The translations under genes and the position numbers were made by a program. Source: an uncultured Lachnospiraceae bacterium (GTDB lineage Bacteria; Bacillota; Clostridia; Lachnospirales; Lachnospiraceae). From it: a stretch of 6,446 nt of DNA. Below are positions 1 through 5,030 of the stretch, piece after piece. How positions within the stretch are numbered: the stretch's first letter is position 1; each line of letters opens with the position of its first letter. The stretch is taken from NCBI GenBank assembly GCA_946630645.1, contig CAMOZD010000077.1, positions 1-6,446 on the forward strand. Direction: 5' to 3'. The notes beneath the pieces are model-generated. The model made no database searches. It was not told where the DNA came from and was given only the letters and a program-made list of their open reading frames with translations.

Positions 1-702
1 AAGGGGATCTCCCCGCAAAAAGATCTTAAAAAGTACGACTGCCAGTGAATACCGGTCTGTCAGTACATTGGGCATGGCCATACCCCTGACCACTTCGGGA
101 GCCATGAAGCCCGGCATACCTCCGATGCCGAAATTCTGGCCGTCAGGAGCCACATTATCACAATCACAGACCAGGATATCCCCTGTCTTTGTATTGATGA
201 AAAAACCGCCGTCATTGAGGTCCTGGTAGCTCTTGCCTGTCAGGTGCAGGGCCCGGAAGGCCTTGACGATATTAACCGCCGCCGTAATCATAATGTCCAG
301 GGAGGCAAAACGGACAGGAATCTTCCTGGCCGGCTGTCCCTTGGCCCTGGGCTTCTCCCAGCGATAGCCATTATAAATATCTGTAAAGGAGTCATAATCC
401 CTGGGTGCCAGCCGCATCAGGTAACCGAAGGCTCCATTCTTTTTCTGCTTTGTCAGAAAGAGGGGCCAGATAAACTGCCTGCCTCCCTCCGGTGCTCCAT
501 CTTCTATATTTCTCCTGAGATTATTCCTGAAAGCCTCCGGGTTCTTTATACGGCTGACAAAGTACCATTTCAGGGCATATTCCCTGCCCTTATACCTGAC
601 CAGGTAAACGATACCCTGACCGCCCCGGCCCAGCTCCTGGACCACCGCCGCCTCACCGCCGGCTTCCATCGGAATACGTTCATTTATTTTTAACTCTCTC
701 AT
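1..702 (-). CDS. Atypical TerY-P-type protein kinase, 3' end cut by window edge
   Basis: This is the N-terminal 234 residues of a Ser/Thr-type protein kinase fold; the reading frame is still open at base 1, so the rest of the C-lobe is outside the window. Seen in the translation: a glycine loop GRGGQG (25-30), the ATP-binding Lys in YALKW (K45), a catalytic-loop equivalent SYQDLNDGGFF with D161, a metal-binding segment VCDCDNV (178-184), an APE motif (201-203) and the helix-F segment TDRYSL (D216). The His of HRD is Tyr, the usual catalytic-loop Asn position is Gly, and DFG reads DCD. From memory these departures are typical of kinases paired with TerY-like VWA proteins, so activity is plausible but not proven. 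It starts 11 bp after the VWA gene, with an AGAGG ribosome site overlapping that gene's end, which indicates one transcript. It probably acts in the cytoplasm; its substrate is unknown. Confidence 0.85.
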   Translation of the reverse strand, partial: MRELKINERIPMEAGGEAAVVQELGRGGQGIVYLVRYKGREYALKWYFVSRIKNPEAFRNNLRRNIEDGAPEGGRQFIWPLFLTKQKKNGAFGYLMRLAPRDYDSFTDIYNGYRWEKPRAKGQPARKIPVRFASLDIMITAAVNIVKAFRALHLTGKSYQDLNDGGFFINTKTGDILVCDCDNVAPDGQNFGIGGMPGFMAPEVVRGMAMPNVLTDRYSLAVVLFKIFLRGDPL

Positions 703-713
703 GACCTGTCCTC

Positions 714-1607
714 TTACCAACCTTCATCAAAATTAACTGCATCAATATCAACAGCTTCGCCAAGAATATCCTTGGCCCCGGAACGGATTTCCTCCACGAG
801 AACCTTCTGCTTGGCCTGGGCCACAGTCTCTTCCCTCACCTGCTGCCCGCTGTTGTCCACCAAAGCCAGGCTGCGGCTTCCAATCTGGGAGGAAGTCACT
901 GCCATCAACTTGATCAGCTCTCTTAGCTGGTCAGCGTTCTTAGCCTGTACAGCCAGGTCTTCATTGCCGGTGAATTCGCGAAGCACGTCCATATTCACCT
1001 CTGACCCTATACCCAGGGCAATTTTGAGGCCGTGCTGGAACCACTTGTTCTGCTTCAGAGTCTCCAGTCCCTTCTTCCAGTCATCGTTGGGAGACCCGTC
1101 AGACAAGAGGAAGATAACCGGTGCAAAAGACAGGGAAGGAGAGTTCAGGAAGGTACTCCTGGACAGCTTTCTTGACAGTTCAAGGAAAGCATCCCCCATA
1201 AAGGTGAGGCCCTCGGCTTCCAACCGGTTCCAGAACTGGTATTCCTCAATCTTCACCGGCTCGGGAGTCACCCACTCAACCTGGGTGGAAAACTTCATCA
1301 CGGCAATCTTCACATCCGTGGAGGCCTCTCCCACTCCAATCAAAGAGGGAAGCAATTCCTCCATAGTGCTGTTTAAGGAACCGATTTTTGTTCCCTTCAT
1401 ACTGCCGGATACGTCAATTAAAAAGAAGATGGTCATACTCTTTTTCGCCGGCTCCATGGCATCGAGGAAGTCTTCCTCCCCTGCCTGGTACACCGACGGG
1501 GAAGCAGGAATCTGTTCCCCCCCGCTGAGCATCTCCTCAGTGATACTAAACTTCTTCACCAGGATCTCATCTTCGTCAATCTCATTCAAATCTACCCACT
1601 TAGGCAT
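714..1607 (-). CDS. TerY-like von Willebrand factor A domain protein
   Basis: This 297-residue cytoplasmic protein has a VWA domain (about residues 57-235) with an intact metal-ion-dependent adhesion site: DVSGS (D65, S67, S69), T135 in GLTFMGD, and D170 in LLSDGSPND. The SDGSPNDDW pattern is characteristic of TerY-type VWA proteins, which act as metal-dependent protein-binding scaffolds in tellurite/stress-response neighbourhoods. An acidic N-terminal segment (1-55) and a charged C-terminal tail (about 250-297) flank the domain. There is no signal peptide or membrane segment. I chose the ATG at 1607 because a strong AAGGAGG lies 9 nt upstream; an in-frame ATG at 1637 would add ten basic residues but has no good ribosome site. 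The kinase gene follows after 11 bp. The inferred role is to recruit targets or partners for that kinase. Confidence 0.9.
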   Translation of the reverse strand: MPKWVDLNEIDEDEILVKKFSITEEMLSGGEQIPASPSVYQAGEEDFLDAMEPAKKSMTIFFLIDVSGSMKGTKIGSLNSTMEELLPSLIGVGEASTDVKIAVMKFSTQVEWVTPEPVKIEEYQFWNRLEAEGLTFMGDAFLELSRKLSRSTFLNSPSLSFAPVIFLLSDGSPNDDWKKGLETLKQNKWFQHGLKIALGIGSEVNMDVLREFTGNEDLAVQAKNADQLRELIKLMAVTSSQIGSRSLALVDNSGQQVREETVAQAKQKVLVEEIRSGAKDILGEAVDIDAVNFDEGW

Positions 1608-1616
1608 AATCCTTTT

Positions 1617-1623
1617 CCTCCTT
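1617..1623 (-). promoter_or_regulatory. Ribosome binding site that fixes the VWA start
   Basis: AAGGAGG read on the minus strand, 9 nt before the ATG at 1607. It lies inside the longer frame that begins at 1637, so it argues that the longer start is not used. Confidence 0.75.
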
Positions 1624-1640
1624 GCCACCTTTCCCATCTG

Positions 1641-1668
1641 TATATATGTGAAAGAATTGTTCTGTCAT
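1641..1668 (-). promoter_or_regulatory. Possible promoter for the VWA-kinase pair
   Basis: On the minus strand ATGACA (1668-1663) is followed after 16 bp by TATATA (1646-1641). The -35 matches consensus at five of six positions and the -10 at four. Transcription would begin near 1635, which removes the upstream ATG at 1637 and agrees with the start at 1607. No terminator is visible between the preceding gene and this point, so read-through from the secreted-protein gene is also possible. Confidence 0.35.
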
Positions 1669-1715
1669 CACTGTCGTCCTTCAGCTTATATAATCAGACA
1701 CTGTCTTCTTCCGTC

Positions 1716-2927
1716 TTATTTCACCCGGTAGATGTTGCAGGACTGGTCTGTCAGTGTGTTGGAGACGAACATGATGATGGTCTGTCCATTTGATGTAACC
1801 TTGATTCCCTCCGGCTCTCTGAAAGTGAGAGCGCTGGCCCCCATAATAACCTTTTTGCCAACAACTGTGCTGCCCCTGGTATAGGTCCTGATCATCGTCG
1901 GATAGAAGGTTCTGGTCCTGTCATAACCTGACAGGAAAGCCTGGCTGGGGCTTCCTTCAATGGTCTTGACTGAATTTTTGTAATAGTCAAAGCCCTGGAA
2001 ATCTGCAATTGGCAAAGTAAAGGCCATGGTAAATAACGGCTGGCTGGGAACAATCTGAGTCCCTTTCTTTAACTTGTAAGCCTGGAAATACTGCTTGCCG
2101 CTCCTGGTATAACGAACCATCAGCTTGTTGCCCTTTTCATTGATAGCCGGATACACATTAGTTACTCGGGCCCCCTTGCCTAAATGGGGAATCAAGTACG
2201 AAATGGTGGAATGATTGTAAATCCTGCCATTCTTAACATAAGGGAAGCAGGATATGGCTCTCGACACATCAGAACCCGACTTGGCGCCGCTTCCTGTCCA
2301 AAGATAGGTCACTCCATTATAAGTGGAACAATCAATATTAGTACCATGACTGAAATTAATCAGATCCATATGATCTTTCAGATATTTCCCCAGGCCGGCA
2401 TATTTCACCCTGGTGATTCTAAGATTGCCGGTGTAGGCGCTGGTCATCTGGATAAAATAATAGTATTTGCTGTCCATGGTAAAGGACTGGATCCATCTGG
2501 TGAAATCCAGCTTGGTCACCGTATGAACAATCTCCAGATCACTGCCCGGAAGCTCCGCAGGAGTGACATCTGTATTAGTATTGGCTTCATTTTCGGGATC
2601 AGTCTCCGGGGCTTTAACTCCTACCAGGCACTTTAGATAACGGCTGCCCACCTTGGCAACAACATAGGCCCTGCCGGGAGACTTGGCCAGCAGAACGGCC
2701 TTTTTCCTGGAAATAGGTCTCAGCATCACCACATCAGGATTGGTAGACCGCCAGCGGACTTTCTTTTTCGTGTTCTTTACCCTCAGATAAAAAATCTTAC
2801 CCTGGTCTACAACCTTCCACTTCCTGTTGAGCTTGGGCTTGCGTTTGGCCTGGACAAGCAGGGGGCTTAAAGAGATCACCAACATACAGAGAAGAACAGT
2901 CATCAGTATCTTTTTGCAGTTTTTCAT
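1716..2927 (-). CDS. Secreted BIG2-domain protein with helveticin-J-like C-terminal region
   Basis: This is a 403-residue exported protein. Residues 1-27 form a signal peptide: basic start, hydrophobic core, and a likely cut after VQA. Residues 32-106 resemble a bacterial Ig-like BIG2 domain, with Lys-rich strands, a VRWRSTNPDVV core and a closing YLKCLVGV strand. An acidic, Asn/Thr-rich linker (107-130) leads to about 270 residues of short beta-strand repeats. Landmarks there are QSFTMDSKYYYFIQ (147-160), FSHGTNID (192-199), QGFDYY (311-316) and REPEGI (370-375). These recall the beta-propeller of helveticin-J-type class III bacteriocins, recognised from memory of the pattern rather than by a search. 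No LPXTG motif or C-terminal anchor is present, so it is probably released or loosely wall-bound. An AAAGGAG site lies 6 nt before the ATG. It heads the VWA-kinase cluster. The gene itself is certain; its function is not. Confidence 0.8.
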   Translation of the reverse strand: MKNCKKILMTVLLCMLVISLSPLLVQAKRKPKLNRKWKVVDQGKIFYLRVKNTKKKVRWRSTNPDVVMLRPISRKKAVLLAKSPGRAYVVAKVGSRYLKCLVGVKAPETDPENEANTNTDVTPAELPGSDLEIVHTVTKLDFTRWIQSFTMDSKYYYFIQMTSAYTGNLRITRVKYAGLGKYLKDHMDLINFSHGTNIDCSTYNGVTYLWTGSGAKSGSDVSRAISCFPYVKNGRIYNHSTISYLIPHLGKGARVTNVYPAINEKGNKLMVRYTRSGKQYFQAYKLKKGTQIVPSQPLFTMAFTLPIADFQGFDYYKNSVKTIEGSPSQAFLSGYDRTRTFYPTMIRTYTRGSTVVGKKVIMGASALTFREPEGIKVTSNGQTIIMFVSNTLTDQSCNIYRVK

Positions 2928-2979
2928 TTTCTACTCCTTTTCCTCAATTCAGTTTCCCATCTTCTTTCTCTCATCATCA

Positions 2980-3000
2980 AACAGGGATTAAGACCCTGTT
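2980..3000. repeat. Inverted repeat in the leader of the secreted-protein gene
   Basis: AACAGGG (2980-2986) and CCCTGTT (2994-3000) are perfect 7-bp arms around a 7-nt centre. They lie about 20 bp downstream of the predicted -10 of the minus-strand promoter, inside the leader. It could be an operator or an mRNA hairpin. No T-tract follows, so it is not a simple terminator. Confidence 0.55.
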
Positions 3001-3022
3001 ATGATATACGTATAATTATTAA

Positions 3023-3051
3023 ATTATAGCACAATTTTATCTATTAGGAAA
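3023..3051 (-). promoter_or_regulatory. Extended -10 promoter of the secreted-protein gene
   Basis: On the minus strand TGCTATAAT (3031-3023) is a perfect extended -10 element. A weak -35, TTTCCT (3051-3046), lies 17 bp upstream. Transcription would start near 3016, giving a leader of roughly 90 nt that carries the inverted repeat at 2980-3000. Confidence 0.7.
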
Positions 3052-3053
3052 CC

Positions 3054-3067
3054 GTTGGGGCCCCAAC
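3054..3067. repeat. Perfect 14-bp palindrome between divergent promoters
   Basis: GTTGGGGCCCCAAC is a perfect palindrome. It sits 2 bp upstream of the minus-strand -35 region and about 38 bp upstream of the plus-strand -35. Its GC content stands out against the AT-rich promoter next to it. Its placement suits a dimeric regulator of one or both genes, which is inference. Confidence 0.55.
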
Positions 3068-3105
3068 AAAGCAGATAAGATTCCGGCTGTCTGCCAAGGA
3101 AAGTC

Positions 3106-3134
3106 TTGCTCTGTACCAGGCCAGCGGCTATAAT
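3106..3134 (+). promoter_or_regulatory. Promoter of the LpdD-like gene
   Basis: TTGCTC (3106-3111), a 17-bp spacer, and a consensus TATAAT (3129-3134). The -35 matches only its TTG, but spacing is ideal. The start would be near 3141, about 70 nt before the ATG at 3210. Confidence 0.6.
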
Positions 3135-3145
3135 ATTGATAAACC

Positions 3146-3168
3146 GTGAATCACCACTGAGGATTCGC
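3146..3168 (+). other. Leader hairpin before the LpdD-like gene
   Basis: GTGAATC (3146-3152) pairs with GATTCGC (3162-3168) as a 7-bp RNA stem with one G-U pair and a 9-nt loop. It begins a few bases after the predicted transcription start. It may stabilise or regulate the message; it matches no riboswitch I recognise. Confidence 0.4.
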
Positions 3169-3209
3169 CTGCAGCTTTACTATAACGGAAAAAAAGATTG
3201 GAGACCAAT

Positions 3210-3569
3210 ATGAAATTTCACAGAGTTTTACTTTTTACTACCCTCCAGATGGATGTGACACCAGTCGGCCAGGACCTCCATGTTCTCCTGACTTCAGATA
3301 ATATCCCCTATATCGGCTGTACAGCCCTGAGCACACCCGCAGCGGAATCTGACCCTCCCCAGTGCAGCACAGAAATGATTGCCAGCTGTGAGGAAGCTTC
3401 TGATCTCTTTATCACCTATGTGGCTGAGAAACTCTGCAAGGAGACCGGGAAAAGGGTTCTTTGTACCGGAGGTGTCTTTGTGGACCAGCCCGATGAACGG
3501 CAGATGGACAAACTCTACGAAAACATTGATGACCTGGTCCGCGACTGGACCATGTTCCTGGTGGACTGA
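3210..3569 (+). CDS. Small LpdD-like protein (possible prenylated-flavin chaperone family)
   Basis: This 119-residue soluble protein has no signal peptide or membrane segment. From memory, the pattern LHVLLTSDNIPYIGC (23-37), a variable acidic middle, a helix at about 62-79, VLCTGGVFVD (83-92) and a C-terminal helix QMDKLYENIDDLV (98-110) resemble the LpdD-like family. That family is named for the small subunit of gallate decarboxylase and is proposed to act as a chaperone for prenylated FMN in UbiD-type decarboxylases. I cannot confirm homology. The start is the ATG at 3210, with GGAG 6 nt upstream; a TTG at 3198 is in frame but has no ribosome site. Four Cys (37, 52, 60, 76) plus C85 are present without a clear metal motif. 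It is transcribed alone, with no UbiD/LpdC-type gene nearby, so it may serve a distant enzyme. Confidence 0.7.
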   Translation: MKFHRVLLFTTLQMDVTPVGQDLHVLLTSDNIPYIGCTALSTPAAESDPPQCSTEMIASCEEASDLFITYVAEKLCKETGKRVLCTGGVFVDQPDERQMDKLYENIDDLVRDWTMFLVD

Positions 3570-3571
3570 CT

Positions 3572-3637
3572 CTGGCCCTGCAGCCCGGACACAGTATCGT
3601 CGCCTGCGGACTCTGGAGCCGGGCAAGGTCAGGCCAG
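3572..3637 (+). other. Nested stem-loop just after the LpdD-like gene
   Basis: CTGGCC (3572-3577) pairs with GGCCAG (3632-3637), enclosing GCCCGG (3583-3588) paired with CCGGGC (3619-3624). A competing stem, GTCAGG (3628-3633) with CCTGAC (3641-3646), overlaps the outer arm. No T-run follows on the plus strand, so this is a 3' structure rather than a classical terminator. Confidence 0.4.
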
Positions 3638-3690
3638 TGACCTGACTCCCATTGGGCGGGTGACCATCTCCGGATTTCTAATTCCGAAGG

Positions 3691-3718
3691 AAACCGGGGG
3701 ATTCAAACCGGGGGATTC
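3691..3718. repeat. Two perfect tandem copies of a 14-bp unit
   Basis: AAACCGGGGGATTC occurs at 3691-3704 and again directly at 3705-3718 with no mismatch. It lies in the spacer between two convergent genes, next to the terminator at 3729. It may be a simple duplication; nothing shows that it is an iteron or binding site. Confidence 0.7.
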
Positions 3719-3728
3719 CCTGTAAACG

Positions 3729-3789
3729 AAAAAACTGCCTCAGGCAGGACCGGACAAACCGATTAAGGTTCCGGCACTGCCTGAGACAG
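3729..3789 (-). terminator. Rho-independent terminator of the LytTR gene
   Basis: On the minus strand a long imperfect hairpin (arms 3789-3770 and 3754-3735) is followed at once by TTTTTT (3734-3729). The stem is 3 + 9 + 5 bp, broken by one C-A mismatch and a 2 x 2 internal loop, with a 15-nt apical loop. It lies about 75 bp beyond the LytTR stop codon. The A-run is on the wrong side for plus-strand termination, so it serves the minus-strand gene. Confidence 0.8.
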
Positions 3790-3864
3790 CCACTTATCAT
3801 GCCTCTGGCCACAATATGATTCAAAATTCCCTGTACTTATCATTCTTTCTGCTGATCAGGCTTA

Positions 3865-4566
3865 TTACTCATTTTCCAGGAAGCTCACATAACCAGATTT
3901 GGTTTCCGTGTACCTGGACTGGCTGACCGGCAGTTCTGTACCATTCTCCATCACAATCTCATACTTTTCCATCTGGGATACATGCATGAGGTTGACTGCG
4001 TAACTTTTATGGCACTGGAGAAAATATCTGCCATGTTCAAACTTCAGGAAATCGGATATTTTCAGATTGATGGACTTGATCAGACCTTCTTCACCATATA
4101 TATTAAGCTTACGCTTATCACTTTCAACATAATAGATTTTTTTATAGGGGACAGTGAAAATCCCCTGCTTATTGATGATGGTAAAATTCTTATCCCTGGA
4201 CAGACTCAATTCCTGAACTGCTCTTTTCAAGGACGCCCTGACATGCTCCTGCTGCAGGGGCTTAGCCAGTACATAGGTGGGGCAGGACCGGTATACTTCA
4301 AAAATCACCGGATCCAGCTCTGTCGTATAAATCAGTTTGATATCGGGATATAGATCCTGAAGCCTTATGGCATATTCAATAATGTCTTTGGAATTGCGCT
4401 CTAAAGACAAAATCAGAATCTTATAAATACTTCTGTCTTTAATATCTTCTTTTAATGTCCTGCTTTCAGTCCACACTTTCACATGGCCATGGGGACACTG
4501 CTCTCGGACTATTTCTTCAAGCTGATACGCTATTTTCTTGTCATACTCCAAAATTCCAATATTCAT
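3865..4566 (-). CDS. LytTR-family response regulator with pseudo-receiver domain
   Basis: This is a 233-residue DNA-binding regulator. Residues 1-120 have the receiver layout: MNIGILEYD with acidic E7 and D9, IKLIYTT ending at T81/T82, and the conserved Lys in VLAKPLQ (K102). The strand that normally ends in the phospho-accepting Asp reads ILILSLE, placing Ser at 54. Residues about 125-225 form a LytTR domain: PYKKIYYVESDKRKLNIY, then FLQCHKSYAVNLMHV and NGTELPVSQSRY. LytTR proteins bind direct repeats and often control surface or peptide-signalling genes. No sensor kinase gene is adjacent. I prefer the ATG at 4566, with AGGGGG 8 nt upstream, over a GTG at 4575 that directly abuts that G-run. 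A terminator follows at 3789. Conventional Asp phosphorylation is unlikely; binding of a ligand or partner, or constitutive action, is possible. Confidence 0.92.
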   Translation of the reverse strand: MNIGILEYDKKIAYQLEEIVREQCPHGHVKVWTESRTLKEDIKDRSIYKILILSLERNSKDIIEYAIRLQDLYPDIKLIYTTELDPVIFEVYRSCPTYVLAKPLQQEHVRASLKRAVQELSLSRDKNFTIINKQGIFTVPYKKIYYVESDKRKLNIYGEEGLIKSINLKISDFLKFEHGRYFLQCHKSYAVNLMHVSQMEKYEIVMENGTELPVSQSRYTETKSGYVSFLENE

Positions 4567-4567
4567 A

Positions 4568-4586
4568 ACGCACACCCCCTGTGCAT
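4568..4586 (-). promoter_or_regulatory. Ribosome binding site in a hairpin loop, LytTR gene
   Basis: In the minus-strand RNA, AUGCACA (4586-4580) can pair with UGUGCGU (4574-4568) as seven base pairs including one G-U. GGGGG forms the five-base loop. That loop is the only Shine-Dalgarno-like sequence for the ATG at 4566, and the stem ends one base before the start codon. This could expose or mask the ribosome site. Confidence 0.5.
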
Positions 4587-4633
4587 TTCTGACAGTAAAC
4601 TCTCCGAAAATTAAAGTTATTCCATTTTTTAAA

Positions 4634-4642
4634 ATTATATCA
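4634..4642 (-). promoter_or_regulatory. Extended -10 promoter proximal to the LytTR gene
   Basis: TGATATAAT on the minus strand (4642-4634) is a perfect extended -10. An A-rich stretch occupies the -35 region. Immediately upstream, TAAGTTAGG (4656-4648) fits a general LytTR half-site pattern as I remember it, which hints at autoregulation. The leader would be about 60 nt. Confidence 0.6.
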
Positions 4643-4786
4643 TAACGCCTAACTTATTTTTTTTTAATTATCGCAATTAGAACTTTAATTTTGACATCTG
4701 TATAAAAGATCTATTTACGAATTCTTTCGACTCCCTTTCATTTCTTAACCCTTTCTTACTCCCTGAATATGTTCATATTTTAAACA

Positions 4787-4814
4787 CATATAATTACTAT
4801 TCTAAATGTGTCAA
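4787..4814 (-). promoter_or_regulatory. Possible distal promoter of the LytTR gene
   Basis: A consensus TTGACA on the minus strand (4814-4809), a 16-bp spacer and TATATG (4792-4787). It would produce a leader of about 210 nt and run through the proximal promoter. The -10 matches only its first four bases. Confidence 0.4.
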
Positions 4815-4868
4815 ACATATTTAATTCCTATGCAAGAGGAATATTGACATTTTTGTAATACCCTGCAT

Positions 4869-4890
4869 CTGTTCCGGCCAGGCCGGACAG
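4869..4890. repeat. GC-rich near-palindrome in AT-rich spacer
   Basis: CTGT, a bulged T, then CCGGCC pair with GGCCGGACAG around a single central A: ten base pairs with one bulge. No T-run follows on either strand, so it is not an obvious terminator. It lies just beyond the CoA-transferase terminator. Confidence 0.5.
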
Positions 4891-4930
4891 AGCATTTCTA
4901 TAAGAATAGTTTCATACTTCTCCTTTCTTA

Positions 4931-4964
4931 AACAAAAACCGGCAGCTTCCGCTGCCGGTTTTTT
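4931..4964 (-). terminator. Strong terminator of the CoA-transferase gene, likely bidirectional
   Basis: Perfect 13-bp arms, AAAAACCGGCAGC (4934-4946) and GCTGCCGGTTTTT (4951-4963), surround a TTCC loop. Both strands have a T-run after the stem. It lies about 66 bp past the CoA-transferase stop codon. Confidence 0.92.
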
Positions 4965-5030
4965 GTTCTTGTTATGAACATGGCAGCCATTCTCCTGCCC
5001 CAAACGGGCAGTTTATCTGACGGCCGCTCC

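Larger units (their letters stand above)
4576..5030. other. AT-rich intergenic region between LytTR and CoA-transferase genes
   Basis: No convincing gene lies here. It contains two candidate minus-strand promoters for the LytTR gene, a GC-rich hairpin at 4869-4890 and the CoA-transferase terminator at 4931-4964. Plus-strand TTGACA at 4691 and 4844 have no properly spaced -10. A 60-residue minus-strand frame (4821-5003) runs through the terminator and is not credible. Confidence 0.6.

Noticed and set aside
244..693. Plus-strand open frame of 149 codons
   Set aside because: It lies opposite the kinase gene, has no family features, and is explained by the minus-strand coding sequence.
772..1731. 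Long plus-strand open frame of 319 codons
   Set aside because: It is the mirror of the VWA gene, whose MIDAS motifs and ribosome site clearly place coding on the minus strand.
3198..3209. TTG start extending the LpdD-like protein by four residues
   Set aside because: The GGAG ribosome site lies inside this extension and is correctly spaced for the ATG at 3210.
3294..3645. Overlapping frames on both strands around the LpdD-like gene
   Set aside because: They show Arg/Gly/Pro-rich low-complexity translations with no ribosome site; the 3210-3569 frame has a promoter, a ribosome site and family resemblance.
3628..3680. Possible fluoride-type riboswitch on the minus strand (GGAGATGG followed by CCCGCCC)
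   Set aside because: The first stem does not pair, the pseudoknot partners cannot be found, and no transporter gene lies downstream.
4691..4719. Plus-strand promoter starting with TTGACA at 4691
   Set aside because: No -10 element lies at the right distance (TATAAA is only 4 bp away) and there is no plus-strand gene downstream. The same holds for TTGACA at 4844.
4821..5003. Small minus-strand frame of 60 codons
   Set aside because: It reads straight through the strong terminator hairpin at 4931-4964 and has no supporting ribosome site or family match.
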